Made by a program: the position numbers and the translations under genes. A DNA stretch of 22,131 nucleotides, taken from HGM11416 sp045596285. GTDB taxonomy: Bacteria; Bacillota; Clostridia; Christensenellales; Borkfalkiaceae. The stretch lies in assembly GCA_045596285.1 (NCBI GenBank), contig JAZOCA010000144.1:1-22131 (forward strand), given 5' to 3'. Below the pieces are notes generated by a model. That model searched no databases, was not told the DNA's origin, and saw nothing but the letters and a program-made list of their open reading frames with translations. This document shows positions 1 through 4,873 of this stretch, in pieces. How positions within the stretch are numbered: position 1 is the first letter of the stretch; the number at the start of each line of letters is the position of its first letter.

Positions 1-50
1 TCGAACCTGCTTACAGTTTAGCACATAGGAGCTTTTTTGTAAATACCTGC

Positions 51-77
51 AAGGCTGCTGCTAAAGCCTTTTTTATT
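51..77 (+). terminator. Intrinsic terminator, plus strand, for a transcript entering from the left
   Basis: AAGGCT (51-56) and AGCCTT (65-70) form a 6-bp stem with an 8-base loop, followed by TTTTATT. It suggests that a plus-strand transcript from left of the window ends here. All three plus frames have early stops, so at most a few C-terminal codons of such a gene are in view, for example a frame ending at TAG 19-21. Confidence 0.5.
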
Positions 78-79
78 AT

Positions 80-107
80 CCACCGGCATAGCCGGTGGTT
101 TTGTTTG
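80..107 (+). repeat. Perfect 8-bp GC-rich hairpin with T-rich tail
   Basis: CCACCGGC (80-87), ATA loop, GCCGGTGG (91-98), then TTTTGTTTG. It could be a second terminator in tandem with the one at 51-77. Its high GC in an AT-rich setting and three-base loop also recall the subterminal hairpins of IS200/IS605-type elements, but no transposase is visible, so that reading is speculative. Confidence 0.45.
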
Positions 108-113
108 TATAAC

Positions 114-148
114 AAAAAAAGCAAGCACATTTTGTACTTGCTTTTTTT
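114..148 (-). terminator. Terminator of tRNA-Leu(UAG)
   Basis: Seven A, GCAAG, an 11-base loop, CTTGC and seven T make a symmetric hairpin that can terminate in either direction. On the minus strand it begins two bases after the CCA end of tRNA-Leu. Confidence 0.75.
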
Positions 149-149
149 G

Positions 150-232
150 TGGTGCGGATGAAGGGACTTGAACCCCCACGTCGTGGACACTAGCTCCTAA
201 GGCTAGCGCGTCTGCCATTTCGCCACATCCGC
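150..232 (-). tRNA. tRNA-Leu(UAG)
   Basis: Read on the minus strand. The acceptor stem GCGGATG (226-232) pairs fully with CATCCGC (154-160), the discriminator is A and CCA is encoded at 150-152. The anticodon loop CTTAGGA sits between GCTAG-type stem halves and gives anticodon UAG, decoding CUA and other CUN leucine codons. The 83-base length and the long variable arm fit a class II tRNA. It is a single-gene unit with its own promoter (257-285) and terminator (114-148), separate from the six-tRNA operon 1 kb away. Confidence 0.96.
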
Positions 233-256
233 AAATTTTGTTTTACAACTTTATAG

Positions 257-285
257 ATGATAGCATACTTTTTTGTTTTTGTCAA
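257..285 (-). promoter_or_regulatory. Promoter of tRNA-Leu
   Basis: Minus strand: TTGACA (280-285), 17-base spacer, TATCAT (257-262). The -35 is perfect and the -10 matches 5 of 6. The predicted start is roughly 15-20 bases before the mature tRNA 5' end at 232. Confidence 0.8.
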
Positions 286-338
286 GCAAAAAAATCACAA
301 TTTACGCATATATTCTTTAATAATTGCTTTTTATCCGC

Positions 339-378
339 AAAAAAAGGCAATAACGGTTAACTACTACCATATTGCCTT
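339..378 (-). terminator. Terminator of the GNAT gene (loop carries the dispersed motif)
   Basis: AAGGCAATA (344-352) and TATTGCCTT (370-378) form a perfect 9-bp stem with a 17-base loop, followed on the minus strand by a run of T. It starts five bases after the stop codon of the acetyltransferase gene. The loop (plus strand ACGGTTAACTACTACCA) is a diverged relative of the dispersed intergenic motif described in the findings. Confidence 0.8.
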
Positions 379-382
379 AAAA

Positions 383-994
383 TTAATCTTCTTTATAAAT
401 TAGCGTTTCGGGATGAGAAAAAACAAACTTAATACTTTTATTTGGGTTAGCCAAAAGGTTTAAAACGCCTGGCTCTTCCGTACCCATACTAGTGTTCATA
501 ATCAATCTTCTATAGGGTTTAAAACCGCACTTTTCTTGCACGCTTTTTGATCTAAGGTTAAAATCATAATAACCGCAAAGTAAAAAATCCAACTGCAACA
601 CGTTAAATAAATAATCAATTACCCCGTTAACAGCTTCTGGCATAATGCCCTTACCCCAGTAATCTTTACTTAATACGTACCCTATTTTTCTACCCTTATA
701 GCCGTTAAATTCGGTAAGTTTATCTTCTAAATCATACTCTTCAACACCTACAGAACCTATAACCTTACCAGAATCTTTTAAACAAATAGCAAAAACCTTA
801 TCTTTTTTAATAAAAGAATTTAGTTTTTCTAAACTTTCTTCCTTGCTTTTATGGTGCTTCCACCCCGCCATTTCACCAACGCCCGTAACTTTAGCATATT
901 CATAAAAATCATCTAAATCGCAAGGTAAAAACGCCCTTAACAATAGTCTTTCTGTTTCTATTTGTGTTTTTTCTATTTTAAACTCTGCATTCAT
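383..994 (-). CDS. GNAT-family N-acetyltransferase, RimJ/RimL type
   Basis: Predicted to transfer an acetyl group from acetyl-CoA to an amine, perhaps a protein N-terminus or a small molecule; the substrate cannot be read from sequence. At 203 aa it is a little longer than the usual 170-190. Family signs in order: TERLLLRAF near residues 14-22, the typical RimJ/RimL opening (ERLxLR); the acetyl-CoA pyrophosphate-binding segment RKIGYVLSKDYWGKGIMPEA around residues 102-121; and the closing NLRSKSVQEKCGF, matching the NxxSxxvxEKxGF signature. No signal peptide or membrane segment, so cytoplasmic. The ATG at 994 is the only sensible start; a GGGG lies 16 bases upstream, so the ribosome site is weak or distant. 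It stands alone, with its own terminator. About 20 lysine- and asparagine-rich residues follow the core fold. Confidence 0.85.
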   Translation of the reverse strand: MNAEFKIEKTQIETERLLLRAFLPCDLDDFYEYAKVTGVGEMAGWKHHKSKEESLEKLNSFIKKDKVFAICLKDSGKVIGSVGVEEYDLEDKLTEFNGYKGRKIGYVLSKDYWGKGIMPEAVNGVIDYLFNVLQLDFLLCGYYDFNLRSKSVQEKCGFKPYRRLIMNTSMGTEEPGVLNLLANPNKSIKFVFSHPETLIYKED

Positions 995-1148
995 AAGCTT
1001 TATATATTTACCCCTTTATATAGTTATTTCTCGCACTTTTTTTGCTATATTTATAAAATCGCTTGCGTTTGCGGTAACGGTTTGCCCTTTTCTTTAATAT
1101 ACGTCACTTTTTAAGCATATTGCGATATAACAAAACTACAACTTTGAT

Positions 1149-1183
1149 AAAAAAATACTGCAGAAATCTTTCTCTGCAGTATT
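1149..1183 (-). terminator. Terminator of the six-tRNA operon
   Basis: AATACTGCAGA (1154-1164) and TCTGCAGTATT (1173-1183) form an 11-bp perfect stem with an 8-base loop and a T-run on the minus strand. It lies five bases past the CCA end of tRNA-Lys(CUU), the last gene of the operon. Confidence 0.85.
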
Positions 1184-1188
1184 TTTTC

Positions 1189-1264
1189 TGGTGGACCTTC
1201 GGGGACTCGAACCCCGGACCCACTGATTAAGAGTCAGTTGCTCTACCAACTGAGCTAAAGGTCC
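1189..1264 (-). tRNA. tRNA-Lys(CUU)
   Basis: Minus strand. Acceptor GGACCTT (1258-1264) pairs with AAGGTCC (1193-1199), discriminator A, CCA encoded at 1189-1191. The anticodon stem ACTGA/TCAGT encloses loop CTCTTAA, giving CUU (lysine AAG). It is 76 bases long with all four stems intact. It is the last gene of the operon, separated from tRNA-Lys(UUU) by 67 bases that include a small hairpin. Confidence 0.96.
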
Positions 1265-1302
1265 ATATAGTTTAAAGTCTTTACGGACTTCACTACTTTT
1301 AT

Positions 1303-1322
1303 GGGCATAGTCCCCTATGCCC
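1303..1322. repeat. Hairpin between the two tRNA-Lys genes
   Basis: GGGCATAG (1303-1310), loop TCCC, CTATGCCC (1315-1322) is a perfect 8-bp stem with a 4-base loop. With no T-run it is unlikely to be a terminator. It may guide processing of the tRNA precursor or may be a relic of a removed tRNA arm. Confidence 0.5.
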
Positions 1323-1331
1323 AACAGTAAG

Positions 1332-1407
1332 TGGTGAGCCATCGGAGACTCGAACTCCGGACACCGTGATTAAAAGTCACGTGCTCTACCACCTGAGCTA
1401 ATGGACC
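1332..1407 (-). tRNA. tRNA-Lys(UUU), acceptor stem with one mismatch
   Basis: Minus strand. The anticodon stem CGTGA/TCACG encloses loop CTTTTAA, giving UUU (lysine AAA/AAG). CCA is encoded at 1332-1334. The 5' acceptor strand GGTCCAT faces ATGGCTC: five Watson-Crick pairs, a G-U at 2-71 and a U-C mismatch at 3-70. D, anticodon and T arms look normal, so this is probably a functional gene, but the mismatch is unusual and is listed as a finding. Confidence 0.93.
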
Positions 1408-1426
1408 AAAATATATTAAATTTTAT

Positions 1427-1501
1427 TGGCTGGGGTGGCAGGATTTGAACCTACGAATGCCGGAATCAAAATCCGGTGCCTTACCGCTTGGCGACACCCC
1501 A
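1427..1501 (-). tRNA. tRNA-Gln(UUG)
   Basis: Minus strand. Acceptor TGGGGTG pairs with CACCCCA (1431-1437), discriminator G, CCA at 1427-1429. The anticodon stem CCGGA/TCCGG encloses TTTTGAT, giving UUG (glutamine CAA, and CAG by wobble). A dedicated glutaminyl-tRNA synthetase is encoded in the same window at 16552-18180. Confidence 0.96.
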
Positions 1502-1516
1502 ACGCCTTAAAATTAA

Positions 1517-1593
1517 TGGGGCGATAGAAGGGTTTTGAACCCTCGACCTCCAGGACCACAATCTGGCGCTCCACCAATTGAGCTACTACCGCC
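1517..1593 (-). tRNA. tRNA-His(GUG)
   Basis: Minus strand. Loop TTGTGGT gives anticodon GUG. The acceptor has eight pairs, GGCGGTAG with CTATCGCC, so there is an extra G at position -1 facing C73 directly before CCA. That is the hallmark of histidine tRNA and confirms the call. The last anticodon-stem pair (31-39) is an A-C mismatch; the other stems are sound. Confidence 0.95.
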
Positions 1594-1607
1594 ATTATTT
1601 ATTAAAT

Positions 1608-1684
1608 TGGCGCGCCTTGAGGGACTCGAACCCCCCACACACGGCTTAGAAGGCCGTTGCTCTATCCATCTGAGCTAAAGGCGC
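1608..1684 (-). tRNA. tRNA-Arg(UCU)
   Basis: Minus strand. Acceptor GCGCCTT pairs with AAGGCGC, discriminator G, CCA at 1608-1610. The anticodon stem ACGGC/GCCGT encloses CTTCTAA, giving UCU (arginine AGA, the favoured arginine codon in AT-rich genomes). Confidence 0.96.
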
Positions 1685-1716
1685 ATTTACTAGTGTGTGA
1701 CGCTTTTTCGCTTTTT

Positions 1717-1790
1717 TGGAGCGGGTGATGGGAATCGGACCCACGCAACCAGCTTGGAAGGCTGGTGTTCTACCATTGAACTACACCCGC
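1717..1790 (-). tRNA. tRNA-Gly(UCC), first gene of the operon
   Basis: Minus strand. Acceptor GCGGGTG (1784-1790) pairs with CACCCGC, discriminator U, CCA at 1717-1719. The anticodon stem CCAGC/GCTGG encloses CTTCCAA, giving UCC (glycine GGA/GGG). It is the promoter-proximal tRNA; the transcript continues through Arg, His, Gln, Lys(UUU) and Lys(CUU). Confidence 0.96.
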
Positions 1791-1810
1791 ACTTCACACA
1801 ATGCCCATAG

Positions 1811-1839
1811 ATTATAACAAAAGCAGTAGTTATTGTCAA
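1811..1839 (-). promoter_or_regulatory. Consensus promoter of the tRNA operon
   Basis: Minus strand: TTGACA (1834-1839), exactly 17 bases, TATAAT (1811-1816), a perfect vegetative sigma-factor promoter. The predicted start is about 14 bases before tRNA-Gly, giving a very short leader. Its strength fits stable-RNA transcription. Confidence 0.9.
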
Positions 1840-2005
1840 ACGTTTTAAACCATTTTTTGTAAAAAATTTTTAAATTTTAAATTAGTTTTTCTATTGTTTT
1901 ATCTTTCCCGCACCCCTACCCCTTAACGATTTTTACACGCCTATAATTTAATTTTTATTATCTGAACCAAAAAAATCATTACTATTTTTCGCAAAAATTA
2001 TAAAT

Positions 2006-2038
2006 AATAGCCGTTAATCGTGCTATAGCCACACTTTT
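2006..2038 (+). repeat. Dispersed intergenic element, copy B
   Basis: Contains TAGCCGTTAATCG, then TGC, then TATAGCC, then ACACTTTT. ATAGC (2007-2011) and GCTAT (2022-2026) can pair around a 10-base centre, and ATAGCC also recurs directly 18 bases apart. It is nearly identical to copy E upstream of the TIR-NACHT gene, which lies in the opposite orientation. It sits five bases past the end of the ferritin-like gene. Confidence 0.7.
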
Positions 2039-2042
2039 ATAA

Positions 2043-2537
2043 TCAAATTTCTTCGTTAAAAAGTTTAAAGTAAGCGCTTTTTAACCGTGAAACGTGCAAC
2101 TCTTCATCTAAAGAAAATCTCGTCATTAATTGCGAAAAAGAAGCGTTATTGCTTTTTAAAGCACATTCTTTATACTCTTTATAGGCGTTTACTTCCCACT
2201 CTATATCAGTTTGTAAAAACTCCCTTACGTCCTTACAGTAATTAACGTAACTGCAGGAATAATAGTTATACTTCCCAGCAAAAAGAGGATCTCCACCATA
2301 ATATAAAATAGCCTTAGCAAGCGCTTCAAGATGGCTCATTTCACATATAGCAAGTTCTTTTAAAAGGTAAGATATTTCCATTCCGCTTGTAATGATAGAT
2401 TGATATAAATAAGTGGTAATACTGGTCATTTCAGAAAATCTACCCGCGTAAAATTCGTAAAGATTGTTCATTTCTTTTTGAGATATTTCACCGCAAAGAG
2501 TTGGGTATTGCAAAATCACGTTGTTATCTTCTTGCAT
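2043..2537 (-). CDS. Ferritin-like diiron-carboxylate protein (rubrerythrin/bacterioferritin superfamily)
   Basis: A 164-aa, all-helical cytoplasmic protein that probably binds two iron (or manganese) ions in a four-helix bundle, as in rubrerythrins, ferritins and Dps-like proteins used for peroxide defence or iron handling. The metal ligands fit the ferritin pattern: E36 in helix A, E66-x-x-H69 in helix B, E113 or E115 in helix C, E145-x-x-H148 in helix D. There is no rubredoxin-type CxxC pair, so it is not a full rubrerythrin. The ORF opens further upstream, but AAAGGAG lies about nine bases before the ATG at 2537, which fixes the start there. It has its own promoter (2557-2586). The specific role is unknown; a spore-coat or catalase-like relative is possible. 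Confidence 0.7.
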   Translation of the reverse strand: MQEDNNVILQYPTLCGEISQKEMNNLYEFYAGRFSEMTSITTYLYQSIITSGMEISYLLKELAICEMSHLEALAKAILYYGGDPLFAGKYNYYSCSYVNYCKDVREFLQTDIEWEVNAYKEYKECALKSNNASFSQLMTRFSLDEELHVSRLKSAYFKLFNEEI

Positions 2538-2556
2538 ATTTTTTTCTCCTTTAATC

Positions 2557-2586
2557 AGTATATTCCGCACTACCCTGTATTGTTAA
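2557..2586 (-). promoter_or_regulatory. Promoter of the ferritin-like gene
   Basis: Minus strand: TTAACA (2581-2586), 18 bases, TATACT (2557-2562), each 5 of 6 to consensus. It lies directly after the terminator hairpin at 2603-2635, so the ferritin-like gene is transcribed independently of its upstream neighbour. Confidence 0.55.
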
Positions 2587-2587
2587 A

Positions 2588-2637
2588 AGCAAAATAAAAA
2601 CACCCCTAAAACTGCCGATAATCGACACATAGGGGCA
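2588..2637 (-). terminator. Terminator after the unrecognised gene; loop is dispersed-motif copy C
   Basis: CCCCTA (2603-2608) and TAGGGG (2630-2635) form the stem, extendable by two G-U pairs, with GTGTTTTTATTTT following on the minus strand. The 21-base loop holds GCCGATAATCGACACATAG, a member of the dispersed intergenic family. It lies about 115 bases past the stop of the gene at 2751-3233. Confidence 0.65.
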
Positions 2638-2750
2638 TTTTTATCTTTTTTTGGGTTTACATATTGCAACGTGCGTTTTCTTTTTCTTGCTTATAAAAAA
2701 TTCTATTATTTTGCAAAGCAACCTAAAATGGAAGTAAAAAAGGAGATATT

Positions 2751-3233
2751 TTAAAAGGTGCTTTGGTTAAAACACCTAAAAGGATATTCGTTTTCGCCTA
2801 TATTGCAAAGCGGGATGCTGTCGCGAATAAAAGAGCCAAGATATTTGGCTTTTAAAATAGCGTTTTCATCCGCAAACTCTGTTTCCTTTAAGCCGTTAAA
2901 GTTTTCAACTCCAAAAGATACCATATTTTTTACAGCACATATATTTTTTGAAAGAGTGCTATGTAAATAATGATTTGATTTATTGTTTTCGTCAATAAAA
3001 ATAACGTATAAAATTTTACTACCTGTAAAATGGGTTATTCCCATATTCACAAGGCTTTTTAATTTTGTTATTTTTTTATAATCCGCAATAAGTAAATAAG
3101 GTTTTTCTGAAAAAACCGCTTCAGTATTGCCTTCTTTTATTTTTTGCTCTACGTCTATAACTTCGTCGTTACATATTTCAGCAATGTATTCGCTAACGTA
3201 TTTATCTTGTTGATTTGTATAATTTAATATCAT
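2751..3233 (-). CDS. Hypothetical protein, family not recognised
   Basis: A 160-aa soluble protein with no signal peptide or membrane helix. I do not recognise its family. It starts MILNYTNQQDKYVSEYIAEI, has a charged, helix-prone first third, then alternating hydrophobic stretches that look like beta strands (PYLLIADY, KILYVIFID), then a C-terminal part with ILKAKYLGSFIRDSIPL. The open frame extends upstream to a TTG at 3308, but that extension is partly encoded by the dispersed repeat element (copy D, 3248-3282) and neither upstream start has a ribosome site, so I prefer the ATG at 3233 (weak GAAGAAAA just before it). A TATAAT -10 at 3356-3361 would give a leader of about 115 bases. It is a lone gene with a terminator at 2588-2637. 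Confidence 0.6.
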   Translation of the reverse strand: MILNYTNQQDKYVSEYIAEICNDEVIDVEQKIKEGNTEAVFSEKPYLLIADYKKITKLKSLVNMGITHFTGSKILYVIFIDENNKSNHYLHSTLSKNICAVKNMVSFGVENFNGLKETEFADENAILKAKYLGSFIRDSIPLCNIGENEYPFRCFNQSTF

Positions 3234-3247
3234 TTTTTTCTTCGTAT

Positions 3248-3282
3248 AGTAGCCGTTAATCGCTCTATAGCCCATTTTTTTT
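3248..3282 (+). repeat. Dispersed intergenic element, copy D, in the leader of the unrecognised gene
   Basis: TAGCCGTTAATCG, CTC, TATAGCCC, then eight T. TATAG and CTATA flank the centre as an inverted repeat. It lies 15 bases upstream of the preferred ATG at 3233, so the minus-strand mRNA should carry it in its 5' leader. Element orientation (T-run to the right) is opposite to the gene. Confidence 0.65.
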
Positions 3283-3355
3283 ATTTTTATCACCACAATA
3301 CACAGCAAATAAACAATTTATTGTTAAAAGATATATTGCAGTTATTTACACCCAT

Positions 3356-3361
3356 ATTATA
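3356..3361 (-). promoter_or_regulatory. Candidate -10 box for the unrecognised gene
   Basis: GGGTATAATATGG on the minus strand has a perfect TATAAT, but no good -35 at 16-18 bases. The rest of 3283-3494 is AT-rich with only a short AACAAT/ATTGTT inverted repeat near 3312-3325. Confidence 0.35.
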
Positions 3362-3491
3362 CCCTATCTAAAGTAAACGAGCCGTAAATAAATAGTAAAT
3401 TTTTGGTAAACTTTTTTATTAAGAAAAAATAAAACTCTATACAACCATTATTCGTAAAACCAACTTAAAAAACAAAATTATATTTGCATAG

Positions 3492-3528
3492 ATAAAAAAA
3501 AGGCTACGCTTTTAGTGGCGTAGCCTTT
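3492..3528 (-). terminator. Terminator of gap
   Basis: AAAGGCTACGC (3499-3509) and GCGTAGCCTTT (3518-3528) make a perfect 11-bp stem with an 8-base loop and a long T-run on the minus strand. It starts about 20 bases past the gap stop codon. Confidence 0.88.
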
Positions 3529-3547
3529 AATTTTAATTAAGAATTAA

Positions 3548-4597
3548 TTAGTTAAGTTCTGCAAAGTACTTAATAGTTCTTACCATTTGGCTGGTGTAAG
3601 AGTTTTCGTTATCGTACCAAGAAACAACTTGAACTTGAGTTTCGTCGCTTTCAGGCATATATTTAACCATAGTTTGAGTAGCGTCGAATAAAGAACCGTA
3701 AGTGATACCGATAATGTCTGAAGAAACGAGTTGTTCTTCGGTGTAACCAAATGAATCACTTGCAGCCGCTTTCATAGCTTCGTTAACAGCTTCTTTGGTA
3801 ACTTCGCCCTTAACTACAGCAACTAAAATAGTGGTAGAACCGGTGGGAACGGGAACACGTTGAGCAGAACCGATAAGTTTGCCGTTAAGTTCGGGAATAA
3901 CAAGACCGATAGCCTTAGCAGCGCCGGTAGAGTTAGGAACGATATTAGCAGCAGCAGCACGTGCTCTTCTTAAGTCGCCCTTTCTGTGAGGTCCGTCAAG
4001 AACCATTTGGTCGCCAGTGTAAGCGTGAACGGTGGTCATGATACCGCTCTTGATTTCAGCAAGTTTGTTAAGAGTGTTTGCCATAGGAGCTAAACAGTTG
4101 GTGGTGCAAGAAGCAGCAGAGATGATCTTATCTTCAGCGGTAAGGGTTTGTTCGTTAACGCTGTAAACGATGGTGGGAAGATCGTTACCTGCGGGAGCAG
4201 AAATAACAACTTTCTTTGCGCCTGCTTTAATGTGAGCTTCTGCTTTAGCCTTAGAGGTATAGAAACCGGTACATTCTAAAACAACGTCAACTTTGTTCTT
4301 TTTCCAGGGGCAATTTGCAGCGTCTTTTTCAGCGTAGATGTTAATCTTTTTGCCTTTAACGATAACAGCACCTTTGGGTTGCTTATCGCCAGCGCCTTCG
4401 TAAATTTCGTAAGAAACTTCGTCAGCATATTTGTATCTACCTTGAGCTGAATCGTACTTTAATAAGTGAGCGAGCATCTTTGCATCGGTAAGGTCGTTAA
4501 TAGCTACTACTTCGTAACCCTTAGCGTCGAACATTTGTCTGAAAGCAAGACGGCCAATACGACCGAAACCGTTAATTGCAACTCTAACTTTTGCCAT
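3548..4597 (-). CDS. gap: Glyceraldehyde-3-phosphate dehydrogenase, type I
   Basis: Glycolytic enzyme that oxidises glyceraldehyde 3-phosphate to 1,3-bisphosphoglycerate with NAD+ and phosphate; a cytoplasmic tetramer. The Rossmann motif is INGFGRIGR (residues 8-16), the acid residue in AINDLTD favours NAD+ over NADP+, the catalytic cysteine is C164 in SAASCTTNCLAP, and HAYTGDQ and the C-terminal WYDNENSYTSQM are all intact. At 349 aa it is about 12-15 longer than the classic 335, from a slightly longer N-terminal domain (around EGAGDKQPKG), which also moves the catalytic cysteine from the usual ~150. GGAGGAAAC sits just before the ATG at 4597. It is monocistronic: its own terminator follows, and pgk and tpi are not adjacent. 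Heavy use of preferred codons fits high expression. Confidence 0.97.
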   Translation of the reverse strand: MAKVRVAINGFGRIGRLAFRQMFDAKGYEVVAINDLTDAKMLAHLLKYDSAQGRYKYADEVSYEIYEGAGDKQPKGAVIVKGKKINIYAEKDAANCPWKKNKVDVVLECTGFYTSKAKAEAHIKAGAKKVVISAPAGNDLPTIVYSVNEQTLTAEDKIISAASCTTNCLAPMANTLNKLAEIKSGIMTTVHAYTGDQMVLDGPHRKGDLRRARAAAANIVPNSTGAAKAIGLVIPELNGKLIGSAQRVPVPTGSTTILVAVVKGEVTKEAVNEAMKAAASDSFGYTEEQLVSSDIIGITYGSLFDATQTMVKYMPESDETQVQVVSWYDNENSYTSQMVRTIKYFAELN

Positions 4598-4635
4598 TTT
4601 TTGTTTCCTCCAAATAATTGAAAAAATTTATTTTT

Positions 4636-4641
4636 ATTATA
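4636..4641 (-). promoter_or_regulatory. Candidate -10 box of gap
   Basis: A perfect TATAAT about 40 bases before the gap start codon on the minus strand; the -35 region (ATAATC) is poor. The rest of the 276-base spacer 4598-4873 is AT-rich with T-runs; no clear terminator for the upstream giant gene can be seen, only a weak TTTAAGT/ACTTAAA palindrome near 4859-4873. Confidence 0.4.
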
Positions 4642-4873
4642 CTGTTTTTTAAGCGTAAGATTATTGAAAGGGCGCATTTTTTAATTTTCCCTTCCTTCTT
4701 ACCACCTGTAATTATACACTTTTAGTTTTACCAAGTCAAACCATTTTTACACTTTTATAAAAAACTTTGCCTTTTTTGCGGTTTTTTATCTGTTTTAGCC
4801 CTATTTTTACTGTTTTTTAGCCATTTTTAGTTTTTTTTAAAAGGACTTTATATATTTTTAAGTGACTTAAACA

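Noticed and set aside
18..218. Minus-strand frame through tRNA-Leu
   Set aside because: It is a translation of the tRNA and its terminator, a common artefact.
1136..1342. Minus-strand frame through the two tRNA-Lys genes
   Set aside because: It is tRNA sequence read as protein; no ribosome site.
2758..2970. Plus-strand 70-codon frame with an AGGAG 12 bases upstream and a GTG start
   Set aside because: It lies wholly antisense to the 2751-3233 gene, has no promoter or recognisable content, and the ribosome-like site is probably chance.
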